The notes: generated from the sequence alone by a model not told the origin. Positions 34,854 through 47,109 are shown, counted from the stretch's first letter. The stretch is 64,000 bases of DNA from Takakia lepidozioides (GCA_030704615.1 CM060731.1:49042001-49106000); one strand, 5' to 3'. Translations and numbers: made by a program.

Positions 34854-35087
34854 TTGGTATTCTTCCAGCCCGGGCCAGTCACATTCGTTTGTTTTTGCAA
34901 TGCGTGTGCGATCCTGGCAGCCCTGGAAAATGAGGAAGAGGTCCATGGTGGCATCATCAAAGCTGGGATTGTATCAGATGTCAATCTGACCAGTGCCGTG
35001 GTGGACATGTATGCCAAATGCGGGTGCATGAAGGATGCATTAAAGGGGGTGTTGGGCAGTATGGCTGAACGGAATGTGGTGTCATAG
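34854..35087 (+). pseudogene. PPR fragment, plus strand
   Basis: Reads TFVCFCNACAILAALENEEE, VHGGIIKAGIVSDVNLTSAV and VVDMYAKCGCMKDALKGV, then GSMAERNVVS and a stop. These are well-preserved PPR motifs but only about two of them, in the opposite orientation to the arrays on the left. It ends shortly before the PM3 repeat array begins. Confidence 0.72.
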
Positions 35088-35279
35088 AGCGTGATGGTGG
35101 CATGCTATAAGCGCTACAAGGGCAGCGGAGGGAGGCTTTGGAGACCTCTGTAGAACAAATCGAATCAAGGTTTTTTTTTTTTTGGCCGAGATGTGACCGT
35201 CCGAAAATACCGTTGAATCTGACACAGTGGCCCTATGTGGCCGTTTTGCACATAAAAAAACAACCAAAAAACTGGCACA

Positions 35280-37215
35280 AATAGTGTGCGTTGCCGCACA
35301 CTGCTCGAGCTTCCGAATAGGGGTGGAATAAACCTTACAGAGAGGCCCCTGTGTGCACGATTTTCACATGAAAAAAACAATGACAAGGGGGGGCTCAAAC
35401 AGTGTGCGTCAACGCACACTGCTTGAGCTGCCACGTAAGTGTGAATTGAACCTGACAGAGATGCCATTTGTGGCCATTTTGATCAAGAAAAACAAGGCAA
35501 AATGGGGGCTCAAACAGTGTGCATTGCCGCACACTGTTTGAGCTTCCAAATAGGGGTGGAATGAACCTTACAGAGAGGCCCCTGTGTGCACGATTTTCAC
35601 ATGAAAAAAACAATGACAAGGGGTGCTCAAACAGTGTGCGTTGCCGCACACTGTTTGAGCTGCCAGGTATGTGTGGACAAAGAGGCCCTTTGTGGCCAAA
35701 TTTAACTTGAAACAATAATGTCAAGTGGGGGCTCAAACAGTGTGCGTTGCCGCACACTGTTTGAGCTTCCAAATAGGGGTGGAATGTACCTTACAGAGAG
35801 GCCCCTGTGTGCGCGATTTTCACATGAAAAAAACAATGACAAGGGGTGCTCAAACAGTGTGCGTTGCCGCACATTGTTTGAGCTGCCAGGTAAGTGTGGA
35901 TTGAACTTGAGAGAGATGCCATTTGTGGCCGTTTTGAGCATGAAAAACAAGCTTCCTATAAGGGGTGGATTCAACCCATGTGGCCGATTTTAACATGAAA
36001 CACACAATGAGAAGGGGGGCTCAAATAGTGTGCGCTGACGCACACTGTTTGAGCTGCCAGGTAATTGTGGTTGTACCTCAAAACACATGCCCTATGTGGC
36101 CGATTTTAACATAAAACAAACAATGAGAAGGAGGGCTCAAACAGTGTGCGTTGACGTACACTGTTTGAGCTGCCACTTACTTGTGGATTCAGCCTATCAG
36201 AGATGCCATATGTGGCCGATTTTAACATGAATTAAACATCGAGAAGGGGGGCTCAAACAGTGTGCGTTGACGCACACTGTTTGAGCTGTCAGGTAATTGT
36301 GGTTGAACCTCAAAAGAGATGCCCTATGTGACCGATTTTAACATGAAACACACAATGAGAAGGGGGGCTCAAACAGTGTGCGTTGACGCATACTGTTTGA
36401 GCTGCCAGGTAATTGTGGTTGAACCTCAAAAGAGATGCCCTGTGTGGCCGATTTTAACATGAAACACACAATGAGAAGGGGGGCTCAAACAGTGTGCGTT
36501 GACGCACACTGCTTGAGCTGCCAGGTAAGTGTGGATTGAACCTGACAGAGATGCCCTTTGTGGCCGATTTTAACATGAGAACATAATGTCAAGTGGGGGC
36601 TCAAACAGTGTGAGTTGCCGCACACTGTTTGAGCTTCCAAGTAGGGGTGGAATGAACCTTACAGAGAGGCCCCTGTGTGCATGATGTTCATATGATAAAA
36701 AAACAATGAGAGGGGGAGCTCAAACAGTGTGCGTTGCCGCACACTGTTTGAGCTTCCAAATAGTGGTGGATTGAACCAAACAGACAGGCCCGTTTGTGGC
36801 CGATTTTTGTAAGAAAAACAAGCACAAAGTTGGGGCTCAAGCAGTGTGTGTTGCCGCACATTGTTTGAGCTTCCAAATAGTGGAGGATTGAACCAGACAG
36901 ACATGCCCGTTTTGGGGCCGATTTTCGTATCAAAAAACAAACACAAAGTTGGGGCTCAAGCGGTGTGCGTTGCCGCACACTGTTTGAACTTCTTAATACG
37001 GGTGGATTGAACCAGAGAGAGATTCCGTATATAGGCAATTTTCATATAAAAAAGACAAGCACAAATGGGGTCTGAAACTGTGTGCGTTGCCGCACACTGA
37101 TTGAGATTCCAGTCAGTGGTGAATTGAACCAGATAGAGAGGCCCAAATTGGCCGATTTTCATATCAAAAATGAAGCACAAATGTGGGTCTCAAACAGTGT
37201 GCGTTGCTGCACTCT
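35280..37215. repeat. PM3 palindrome array, left part
   Basis: Seventeen sites with core GTGTGCGTTGCCGCACAC and arms CTCAAACA/TGTTTGAG recur about every 116 bp, with repeated spacers such as CTTCCAAATAGGGGTGGAAT and TTTCACATGAAAAAAACAAT. A subset has the centre TTGACG and spacers GTAATTGTGGTTGAACCTC. On the minus strand a fragment of exon 1 of the ParB-methyltransferase gene lies immediately upstream (37240-37772), so the array occupies the first-intron position, as in PM2. Open frames in it are artefacts. Confidence 0.92.
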
Positions 37216-37239
37216 GTTTGAGCTTCCAAGTAGGTTTGG

Positions 37240-37772
37240 ACATCACTTGTACTTTTTTTTTTGGGTGCTCCAGAAGACTCCCCAATCGCCGGAGACCCTT
37301 TGCGCTTCGGACTGCTCTCTACGCCGAGCATGTTCTGGAGCATCTCCCCCATCCTCTTTTCCACTATCTGCTTCTTCGTGAGGCCAGCATCAACATCATC
37401 TTCGGCGTCCATCTCTCCCTCGGATGCAGTATCCTCCTCACTTGTTCTTGGAAGTATGGCGGGCTGCTGTTCTTCTCCAGAATCATGCTCTTCCATCGCC
37501 AAACTTTCCTCTTTGCCCTCTTCTTCCTCCTTTTCCTCTTCGTCTACTCTTTCCATCCATTCTATATCTGGCTCTATTCCTTTCCCTAGTGCTCGTAAAG
37601 TATAACGACTTCCTTCTCTTCCTCCTCCGGTGGAAACAAGGCCTCCCCACGCTGCCTCTTGAGCTCTCCAGTTTGACGTTTGCAACAAGGGTTGCTTTGG
37701 CATGTATCCAAAATAAAAATTGGACATTGTTAACCGTATTTGGATGGGGGTGTCATCATTGTGTGCGAACAT
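37240..37772 (-). pseudogene. PM3 N-terminal exon of a ParB-methyltransferase-like gene (tentative)
   Basis: The minus strand encodes an acidic, low-complexity stretch (DEEEKEEEEGKEES; SEEDTASEGEMDAEDD), then LTKKQIVEKRMGEMLQNML and PKRKGSPAIGESSGAPKKK before a run of A/T and the palindrome array. Composition, orientation and position before a palindrome-filled intron resemble the first exons of PM2 and PM4, but there is no strong residue match. The ParB exon that should follow is absent; PPR DNA lies beyond the array. Confidence 0.45.
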
Positions 37773-38325
37773 AATTCATCCATTTCTGCGTTTTTGAATT
37801 CTCCAAGAAAAAAAGTGGTGGCACTTCCAATGCCGTTGCATGTACTTGTGATATATGTCAGATGTACTTCGCCGGCTACCAATACATGCCAGCCTTCTTG
37901 CATTCTTTCAAATTCGGAAGTGCCGTGGAAATCTAATGCTAGTTCAATTTCGAGCAGTACTTGCAGATTCGCAATAATTGTTATGCTTCACATATGCATC
38001 CACGTGTGTTGTACTGCCTACCCTGCAATTTGCATTTCACCGTCACCGTCGCAATGGGGTCATTCGGTATAAAAGGGTTGTGTCGGCAATGGTGATGTGT
38101 TGCACACATTCGTGCGAGGTGTCTCCCGAAGTGTCAGTGTTTGTGCTGTGCTCTTCTGACACAACACAACTTGTCTGCCCAACAGTACTCCATTTGAATG
38201 GACTCTATGCACCAACTTTCTGAATCTTGAGGCTGAGCCAAAGCTCAGCTTCTAAATCACCCTCTCTGCACTAGACTTAATTCAAACTCAAGGGGGGAAT
38301 CCGACCTTTGCTCCATCACTATGCT
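37773..38325. other. Gene-free stretch in rearranged PM3 region
   Basis: No coding sequence recognised. By analogy it could have been the upstream region of the PM3 leftward gene. Confidence 0.3.
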
Positions 38326-38520
38326 CCATGACACCAAATTGCATACACAACCCCTTAGCTGCCCATCACTCCCTTTGCATCTTACACATAGCCACATTTG
38401 ACATACATGTCCGCCAGGGCAGCTTTCATAATGACATCTGATACAATCACTACAGCTTTGACGATGCCACCGTGGACCTCTTCTCCAATCTCCAGGGCTC
38501 CTCTTCATCATCTTCATGCT
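38326..38520 (-). pseudogene. Short PPR fragment
   Basis: The DNA near 38390-38490 (CACATTTGACATACATGTCC; GCCAGGGCAGCTTTCATAATG) parallels units of the PPR arrays on the minus strand (ALADMYVKCG-like). It separates the two PM3 blocks, which are in opposite orientation. Confidence 0.5.
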
Positions 38521-38599
38521 CATCCTCCTCTTCCTCTTCCTTTTCCTCTTCCTCGGCCAATTAGGGCCTTTCTGGCAGGTTGATTCCGCCCCGAATTGG

Positions 38600-39080
38600 A
38601 AGCTTTAACAGTGTGGGGCAACGCACACTGTTTGTGCCCCTTCACCTCCTGTTTTTTGATTTGAAAATCGTGAGACCAGGGCCACTATGCCATGTTCAAA
38701 CCACCCCTTATTGGATGCTCAAATAGTGTGTAAGAATGCACACTATTTTGGGTCCCCTCTCTGCTTGTTTTTTGATGTGAAATTGGGCGAAACACGGCCA
38801 GTATGCATGCTCAAAACATCCATAGTTGGAAGAACGAACAGTGTGTGGCCCCCTCTCTGCATGTTTTTTTATGTGGAAATGTGCCAAATAGGGCCTAATG
38901 TCATGTTGAAAACACCCCTATTTGGAAGCTCAAGCAGTGTGCGGCAACGCACACTGTCTGTTCCCCTCTCTCTGCCTGTTTTTAGATTTGCAAATAGGCC
39001 ACTCATGGCCAGTGTGCCATGTTCAAATCACCCATTATTGGAAGCTCAAACAGTGTGTGGCAACGCACAATGTTTTTGGC
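38600..39080. repeat. PM3 palindrome array, right part
   Basis: About five degenerate sites of the form CAGTGTG...GCACACTG, such as GTGTGCGGCAACGCACAC near 38940, sit upstream of the PM3 methyltransferase exons. Spacing is about 115 bp. The centre reads GGCAACG, the reverse complement form of the left array, consistent with this half being inverted relative to it. Confidence 0.85.
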
Positions 39081-39356
39081 CCACACAATGCTTGTTTTCT
39101 CATGTGAAATTAGGCCACATCGGGCCTGCCTGCCATGCTCAAACCACCATCTGTTATTGCCTCTCTCTTATATCAATTTGAATGAACAACCGTGTAGGAG
39201 AAGATGCTAATGGTGGCGGATGAGCCTTTAGGCTATTTTGTGTGCGGTGGTTGCAATGTACTGTGCCGCATACTATTTTATGGGGTCTTCCTGATGTGGG
39301 GGAAAAGCTGAGAGACAATAATTGCATTGCATAATGAGGCTGTCTCTAATCCTGCA

Positions 39357-41541
39357 GGTACATAAAGTTTGTTCTCATGGAAGAGAACTGCTTGGACAAA
39401 CATCCTGATTTCGTGGACCTTTGGCTTGTCCTTGTTGGCAACCAGACCATGTTTACTACTGGGATCTTGCATGACTGGGGCCCAGACCATCTTTCTGCTT
39501 GTGGTTGGTATTTGGATTGCCCTCCTTCTGAGACCCCAACTCAAGAGGTGTCTTTGAAGAGAGAGAATGAGCATATAGCAGCCACCGCTGCAGCAACCGA
39601 CCTCGACATTCATGATAGAAATTTGCGGACTCTTGCAGAGAAGGAGCCTCCCGCTCAGGATACCCCGGGTAGAAGTAGAAAGGCAAAGGGAAAGGATGTT
39701 GCTGGTGGTGTGGGGAAAGGAAGGGGTAGGGGGAAGGGGGCACAAGGGCAGGTAGGTGGGCAGGGAAGTGTTGCAGATACTGGCCCTGTGGTGCATGTCC
39801 AGCAGACTCCACCGCATGGTAGGGGATCCGGGAGAAAGAACAAGGGGGGGTTGATCCCAAGGACCCGTACCATGCAGTGGAGCATCCCACGAGGGTCATT
39901 CGCCCTACCAGGTTGGAGATGGCCAACGTCGAGTTCCTTGTCATGATGGAGTCCAGGAAATCTGATTACAAGGGCGAGCCATCACCAGTGTGGGAGAGGA
40001 GTTCATCGGCACGGTGCGTGTTGTCTTTTGCTTCTTGTTTGTTGTGGGCATGGATCATTTCAATCCTCTTGAGCATTCCATTGTATTCTTGTTTGCAGGC
40101 TAAAATGACCAAATCATGGGTGAACGGGAAGGAGAAGTCATATGCAGCCAAACTCATCATCTTGGACATCCCTGATGGGTTGCCAGTCCCGGATGTCCCT
40201 CCATCGGGTGCTTGTCCAGGTTGGAATGCTTTTGATGAGCGCTACTGGCGGTGGGTTTTCTCCTTTTACAATTTCTTTCTGTCTGATGCAGGTGTTTTGG
40301 TGCTCATCTAGTCCATCGACCTTCGTTGTCGCCGTGCACTTGCCAGCTATTTGAAAGCCTCTGGTATGAGGGTCGTGAAGACATGGAATTGTGTGAACAT
40401 CATGTACCTGACGAAGGGGGATCGTCCGGGAGAGATGGTAAATCTGCCTTCTTGTTCTTCTTCTTGGTGGTTCTCGGATGGAGTTGCATAGGTCGCTCAA
40501 ACTCATATGTAGGGGCCTCGTTTTGAAGCTTCTTAGTTCCTTGTGGATGTCCAGTTCGCAGACTCGTTGTTTGAAGCTGTTTGTCTCGTCCGAGTGCATC
40601 CACCTACGACTCTGGCCGTCATTAGGGAGTTCGCCATCACTCATGGGGGCAAGTTCATAGACGAGAGGACAGATCCTCCCACGGATGACATGCACCACAA
40701 CTACGTCGACAGCAACGTGTGCTTGCGAAGGGGGAATGGGGTTCCTTGGAGAGGGGCGAGGGAGAGGAGCCCGGCTTTCATTCAAACGATTGTGGAGTGC
40801 TGCACCTACACAGACGCCAGAGTTCTGGATTTGTCAATGGGCACAGGTTCGTCTCTTCAACATTCACATTTCATGAGGTTTGTTTGAGCTTTCACTTTCA
40901 GCACTTCCCACCGTTCCAAATGTGTCTTCAATGTTTGTTTCCTTCATTCTATTCCACTGCAGGTGCTTCATACCACGCTTGCAAGGCCAATGCGCGACAT
41001 CTCTTTGGGATTGAAGGGGATGCCGAGATTTACAAGAACCTCCTGATGGGTTTGGGTGGACACACTTCTCAAGTCCTTCCGAAGCCCCTTCCCGGTGATA
41101 TCGATACAGGGGAGACTTCCGACAAGGAGCTGGACTCCGACTTTGCCTGTGAGTAAGTTCAACCTGTGGATGCTTGCATTGTTGTTTCAATATCCAGAAT
41201 CACTGTTCTTAAGGCAAAGTGCACATGGGAGACATCCTCTTCATTGGACTTGTGCATTGCATCATTGTGTTCAAAAATGGATTTTTGTCGAGTTGTGCAG
41301 GAGTCCGGGTGCTTCCACTGACCCTCCAGGGCTATCACACCTATTTGGACTTCTTTCAGGTCCTCCTCGGTCTTACGTGCTACCTGTCTATGTGGAGGCA
41401 CTCGCAGCAAGCATGTCCGTTCATGGCACTCGCAGTCCACCCATCAACGGCCGTGGTAGAAGACGTGGTGTTGGGGCCAGAATCTTTGTGGATGACATAA
41501 CACAGGAGGTCGAGACTGATTCTGATGACTGTGACACTTGA
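39357..41541 (+). pseudogene. PM3 ParB-methyltransferase gene, 3' half: beta-class methyltransferase-like domain
   Basis: Exons on the plus strand are about 39357-40015, 40101-40436, 40542-40845, 40963-41155 and 41305-41541. The first starts RYIKFVLMEENCLDKHP, matching PM2's RYTKYVLMEGKHL, then a Gly/Lys-rich linker. Exon 2 has IILDIPDGLPVPDVPP; exon 3 ends RERSPAFIQTIVECC and VLDLSMGTG; exon 4 reads GASYHACKANARHLFGIEGD, the best motif I tail in the window. The last exon has RSYVLPVYVEALAASMS, as in PM2. Defects: TAG near 40310 where PM2 has Gln, and a shift near 39880. No ParB exon is on this strand. This copy is the closest relative of PM2's. Confidence 0.75.
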
Positions 41542-41589
41542 TATGAAGTTTTCTTTTGCTTTTATTCAGGGCCAATTTTGAAATGGGAT

Positions 41590-42010
41590 GGTTGTGTGTC
41601 CTTGTTGTCTTGTTTGCAATGTGTATGTGGGATGCAAATTCATGGGAACAAACTATCGTTGGAGATGGGGGTTGCATGGACTGCCCGGATTGTTCCTTCA
41701 ATCTATTTAGTGTTTTGCGGAGCTCACAGGCTTGTGTGCATTGCAAAAACAAACAAACGACATTGGTTCGGGTAGAGCATTCTCGCATCATTTGCTCGTT
41801 GGTCTCCAAACCATTCCTGCTAGAAGAATGCTTGGTAAATCTATCACGTTGAAGTCCACGTGAACAAAGAGCGTTCAGGCATTCTCAATTCTGGTGAGCA
41901 TCCATGATGCTCCCACACATACCTGGCATGTTCGCAAGGGTGGTGAGTAAGAAAAGATTTCGCAGGGATCCGCTTTGGATGATGTTAGTGTGCACCTGCT
42001 CACGACGTAG
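41590..42010 (-). pseudogene. PPR fragment right of PM3
   Basis: The minus strand shows NEQMMRECSTRTNVVCLFLQ and, further on, a run related to the fragment at 29.36-29.70 kb (shared words GAGCATCCATGATGCTCCC and GTGAGTGTGCACCTG or close variants). PPR DNA thus flanks PM3 on both sides. Confidence 0.55.
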
Positions 42011-42359
42011 CCACATTCCAATGCAAGGGCTTGGTATGTTGATAACGTCTAAATGGATGCAATTTATAGAAAGGATGGATACAATGGATGTAACACATCT
42101 AGTCTGCATTCCCTGGAAATGGCTGATCAACCCGCCGTAATAGGTGACACCCGCGGAAATAGACCCTGTATGCATGTGACGTGGCGTGAGCCTGTGCTGG
42201 GGGCTCACGCCTCCGGGCTCACGGAATAGCACCCCCCAGTTTCCATGTTGAATTCTACAAGTTAGCTGGTTAAGTGAACCTTTGATAGTTTGGAGTGACT
42301 TTGACATGATACTGCCAATGTGACAACAGGAAAGTATCCAGAAACAGGTAACAAAGATG

Positions 42360-42650
42360 AAAAGAAGCTGTGGAATTAATACTTTTCTTACCCAGTCAAT
42401 GGTGGGACAATCGTGGCAAGAAGGTGAATGTCTGTTTGATTCTAGAGAGTAGCAGATGCAATTGAGCATAGGAACTAGTGTGATAGGCTGAGTTGGGTGT
42501 CTCCTAGAACAAATCTAGGCTGTCATTGTCAGCTACTAGCAGCAAGGCAATGATAAATGCATGATTTGTGCAGATCAGGCATGGATAGCTGAAGGAGCAG
42601 AGATAGAGTGTGGGTCCAGATTCATCCAAGAGGACCAGCAAGAGGGCAGC
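42360..42650 (+). repeat. Inverted dispersed-repeat copy with OSB-like motif
   Basis: The plus strand at about 42390-42425 encodes PSQWWDNRGKKVNV, the best-preserved copy of the OSB-like PDF motif in the window. It is followed by the block with AAATCTAGGCTGTCATTGTC and GGGTCCAGATTCATCCAAGA, which is the reverse complement of the repeat family at 27-30 kb. Confidence 0.65.
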
Positions 42651-44050
42651 TCTTTGTGTGCTTGATTCTCACTCCCATTTGGTGTTTGTCGTGGTCTCCT
42701 TGGTCCCACCACAGCCCCTTTCTTCCAAGCAGCCAGTTGTCAACCTTGCTCTCCCATCTTTCACCCTCTTCATCAGTGAAACACTCCCTTTCTCCTTTTT
42801 CATGTTCCAGCCATTTAGGTGGTTTCTCCCTCAATATTGCCTTCAATTGCTGCATTGCCATGTGTTTACTCTCTGTGGTTTTAATTTGCTCATGCCCAAC
42901 AGTTGGAAGAATTCCATGTGTTGGGATGATTCCACTCCGAGCTTCCATTCTTTTCAATGCTTCCCACAGGCTAGCTTTTGTTGGAACAGGTCTGTCCTCT
43001 TCACTTAAGTTTTCCTCTCCTCATCATACTTCTTCAAATCTGGTCATAGGCATCCTCATTTCCTTCTATCTCTAGCCCATCATGCTCATCCTCCTTGACT
43101 GTCCATTGTGGTTCAGCTCTCGTTTGTGTGTCTCCATCAAAGGGACATCCTTCGTGTGGTGGAATGTTGCATGCTGAGTGCAGGAGCCTCGTGGATGTAG
43201 CAGGAAGCAACAACAACAATTGTACACTTGATAAAATCGGGGTACCTCATCTTCAATACATTTCAGCTTGTTCTGTCCTCTTTTCAGAGTAGTCCCTATT
43301 TGTCCAGCGAAGGGGAGGATGTATATGGATTATGGGTGTTGTGGTAGGGATAGCTAAAGGGGCACACAAAGTAGGGCTGGTTCTATTTTCAGTGCACATG
43401 GTGCTACTTACAAAAGTACTCGATCAGAAATACAGGGTGATGAACTTGTGCCCTTAGACTGTGTTTTGAGGAGCCAGATTTTGGGATAGCAGTGCTATTT
43501 TGTAAATTTAACTGGCAATTGTTTAAGAGAATATCTTTTTACATCTGCTGTTATTGTCTTCAATGCCTATGTTATGTCCTTTCTACTTCGTCACTTTGTT
43601 CTTTCTTGTGAATGATGTTGTGTTATGATTTTTCAAATAATATTAAAAACCAAATTCTCAAACAACTGATTTGATGCTACGTGTCCAACCCAACAAACCA
43701 CTTTATAGTAGGCACCATGACTACACAATATCGCATCATACATTGACACGTGTCATATCCTTGAAAAAACACCTGGCAATGAGCTCCTACAGGCATAGTC
43801 ATGGGAATGACTTTAAATACATTTAAAATTCAAAACAAACTAATCATATGATGCCACGTGTCCAAATGTCAGCATGTTGGTAGTCAGGATAATGATTGCA
43901 AAGCCTCCTCATAATATGCCACGTGTCAATGTTTTGAGACGCCAGATGGCGCACATCCACAAAAACCTACTGGATTTATTAAAAAGAGACACATGTACAG
44001 TTTGCAACAACACACTAAGTCATGTATGGTAGAAGTACATATGATTGCCA
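42651..44050. other. Gene-free region
   Basis: No supported gene. The part from 43670 to 43940 repeats GCCACGTGTCC-type words (near 43678, 43746, 43851, 43918), possibly a degenerate repeat rather than promoter elements. Confidence 0.4.
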
Positions 44051-44760
44051 AATGACAGTCAGATGTATCACTTGGTTCATCTGACTACAGTCATACGTGA
44101 CCGACCATCCTATACTCTTTGTATTCACTTGGTTTGCACGACTTGTAGTCAGCGAAGTCATATGTACCATTTATGACTACGGGACAGTCATATATACAGT
44201 CATATATACCGCGTTCTGTTGTAATGTTTAGTCCAGTATTCGAGTATCTAGTACCCCAGTCCAGTTTCCAGCATTCCAGTATTCGAGTCGAGTTCCAGTA
44301 TCTTATACTCTTGTCCATTGTTATAAAGATCATCTTGATTCATGTTTACCCATTGTGCATTCGGCCACGCCAACCTTGACTTCTTGTCTAGTCTTGTACC
44401 TCTAGTCTGATATCTTGTTTGTGTTCAGTCATGTTCTTGTCCTTGACAGTTTGGCGAGACTAAAGTTTGTTCCTTAGTTAGTTAAGATGGAAGACACATT
44501 TGCGGAAATGGTCGCCACATTGCAGAGTCTTCAGCTCCAGATGCAAGACTTTTTCTTTTGCTGTTGCTTTTGTTGGTCAGCATCGCCCACGTCGTTGTTG
44601 GTTTGCTTCTGTTTCCTCACTCGCTTTCGTTCTAGAGGTTATAGAGCACCATTTGTTTCTTGCATGTCACGTTTCATGAGTGTGTTGTCTTGTCTGATGC
44701 GGAGCATCTCATTTCAATTCATTGGTTCCAAAGCTGTTTCAATTAGCTTGAATTGATTAA
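44051..44760 (+). mobile_element. Possible LTR-retrotransposon remnant with gag start
   Basis: A region with TTATAAAG (44322) is followed by TTGACAGTTTGGCGAGACTA, which could be an LTR end plus primer-binding-site-like sequence, and shortly after by an ATG (44487) encoding MEDTFAEMVATLQSLQLQMQ, typical of the start of plant retroelement gag proteins. The frame decays after about 25 codons. No second LTR, protease or polymerase was found. Confidence 0.35.
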
Positions 44761-45140
44761 AGCTGTTTAGGTGTTTCAATGCATCGCTGCTTCTCTGCTG
44801 GTGGTTTGTATGGTGGTTTGTAAGAGTGGTTGGTATGGATGGTTTGTGGTCCTGGTTTACTGATGCTGCTGGATTATTAGGGTTATGGATTAGGGTTATG
44901 GCGGGTTAGGATCATGATTTTTTGCGATTGGTTTTTCGAATTTCCGATATTTGAAAACGGGTTTTTTTTCGGGCCTAGACTAGTCTCCGTAGACCACTAG
45001 ACCTCTAGTAGACCTCCATAAACTCCGGTAGGACAAACCACACGAACCTCGCCTGCTCAGTGGAGGTTCCTGCGTGTTATTATGCCAAGGCACAACATAA
45101 GGATGTTTTGAGATAGACTTATGTCGGTGCCTCCCCTACG

Positions 45141-46740
45141 TTGATTTTTTGTTCTGTCAGTATAAAAAGAAGGTGCGTAGGAGTGCACACGGTGGCCAAA
45201 GATGGTTCTGAGACCATCTTTGACATCTGTAAGAGGCCAAGGAGACAGAATCCAATAAACATCAACGAAGCAGAAAACCAAGACTCATCACTGGTTTTGT
45301 CGAAAACAAATACCTTCAAGAAGAGATCTGAGAATCAAATTTCAGATGTGGGCTCTGACGTGCGAACCTTCATAAATCCGGGCACTGACAAATCAATGTT
45401 CAAGGGAGTTATTCGACGGGAGACAACGGAGGAAACAAAGGAAGAGAAAGATGAAAGTGATGAATGCAATCTTCAGTCTGATTCAGATAATGACATTTCT
45501 GTAGGAGATAGTGAGCAGTCCCCGGGATCTGTCCTTCCGTCCTCTCCCGGATACAGTCCTGGCTCTCCTCAGTATCCAGTATCTGTCCATGTAATTTCTC
45601 CAGAATATGTCGCCGCTGATTCTCCAGAATATGTCCCTGCAGATTCTCCTCAGTACGTCCCTGGAGATTCTCCAGAATACATCTCTGGAGATTCTCCGAC
45701 ATATACCCCTAGAGAGTACTCCCCTGAAACCCTCAAGATGATTCGAAAGAGCCTCCTGTAGTTATTGTAGATATAAGAAAAACGAGTCCAACGAGGTATG
45801 AAATCTCCATTCTTCAATTTCTTTCCTGGAAGTTTTTTATGATTCAACGTAGATGATCCTCCCTTCGATTTTGTCTCTTTCGACTGTGGTTCTAGTTTCA
45901 TGAACCTCCACTGTCTAGTGGACATTTCTTTCCTGACCCTTCCTTATTGTGACAGATAAACAAACTTTTCGGGTTGGAAGGAGTCTCGCAGTCGGCTGTT
46001 AGCCGCATCCGGAATCGGATATTTCCTAACGTGGAGGTTCGTAAAACTGGGAGCACATTTGCGAAGTGCACGGAGTGTTAGATGTTAAAGGACCTGATCA
46101 AAAAGTCTGTCAAGAGAAATGCGGAACATGTGACACACAAACGAGCGCTTGATAAACATTTGAGGCACCAAGAGTTGTGCAGAAGACTATACCATAGCTG
46201 GAGGAATGAGTCTGTTATGATTCCGGAGGAGTTTCTCTGTATTATTCACGACAAAATGGATCATAGGAAAACAGTTGTTCCAAGGCTCCAGACTCCAAAC
46301 AAGATGATTTCTGGATTGGGTCAGCTTCCAGTTTCACTAATGGGAATGGTCACGCACGGACACGGTGATGGACCTAACGGTCAATATTCTCTTGAGTTCT
46401 GGAAGGGAAATTCAAACTTTACAATTGGTTCTTTGGCACGTTGACTGCGCCAGCTGGAGAAGCCAACCTGTCGCGAGTCCATGAACATTTTCGATTACCG
46501 ATTTCAAAACGAGTTTTTCGAATCACTTTTAAGAGGTAAATCGAGATGTTTGGATGCTCTTAAACCCTGCAGGCCGGAAGACAAACGTGGTGCTCGTCCA
46601 CTTTCGAGAAGATTGTACTTGCAAATGGACAACTCCGCAAATGACAATAAGAATAGATGGATGCTTGCTTTTTTATTCCTCGTGATCGCCAAAGATGTTT
46701 TTGAAGAGATCCAGCTAGGGTGTCTAATGGTCGGAGCAAG
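45141..46740 (+). pseudogene. DUF7869-type transposon protein, 5' part
   Basis: The first part encodes a charged region followed by a tandem SP-rich repeat (YSPGSPQYP; DSPEYVPADSPQYVPGDSPE) and, after a shift, PPVVIVDIRKTSPTR before an intron (about 45797-45955). The next exon reads LEGVSQSAVSRIRNRIFPNV, FAKCTEC, a TAG, then MVTHGHGDGPNGQYSLEFWK and finally RLYLQMDNSANDNKNRWMLA and FLFLVIAKDVFEEIQ. The 'lQmDN..kDNKNR' string is the signature of DUF7869-type proteins, RNase-H-like and found in mobile DNA of several eukaryote groups (family name from memory). The frame breaks at LMVGAS, just before the family's GHTHEDID motif, which is found at 63005. In-frame stops show it is dead. Confidence 0.75.
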
Positions 46741-46746
46741 CTAGCT

Positions 46747-47009
46747 TGATTTTGTTTGGTTTGTGGATCATGCCTATCTTTGGGCCACAAACGATTTATG
46801 TGACACCAGTCTACAAATTTCCTGCAGTCACCAAACGACCACCGCTGCCCCAACTTCCAAACTTCCCAACCTGGTTCCGCAAGAATGTTGGGGTCATTGT
46901 ATATGTCCCAACGAAGTTTGCGCCTGGCTCCTTTTGGTTTTTTTTTGGGAGGTCCAGGTTCATTATCGTCATCCCTGGGATGACCTCCTCTGTCTTCCTC
47001 CTCCGCCAT
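46747..47009 (-). pseudogene. Unknown gene fragment
   Basis: The minus strand starts MAEEEDRGGHPRDDD, has a basic patch (PPKKKPKGARRK) and then LRWDIYNDPNILAEPGWEVW and FGDCRKFVDWCHINRLWP, ending at the junction with the DUF7869 gene. The Trp-rich part looks like real protein but I do not recognise it. It lies in the foreign DNA between the DUF7869 5' half and PM4. Confidence 0.4.
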
Positions 47010-47109
47010 TTATGACTCTGGCTTACCCCTACTCGACAGATGTTTGCTAAAAAAAATGCTCTCCCAACCTTCCTAAATCGTAACTAATCCTACTCCTAAA
47101 TGAATCCTC

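Noticed and set aside
43670-43940. CACGTG words as G-box promoter elements
   Set aside because: They recur within degenerate repeats and no gene starts nearby.
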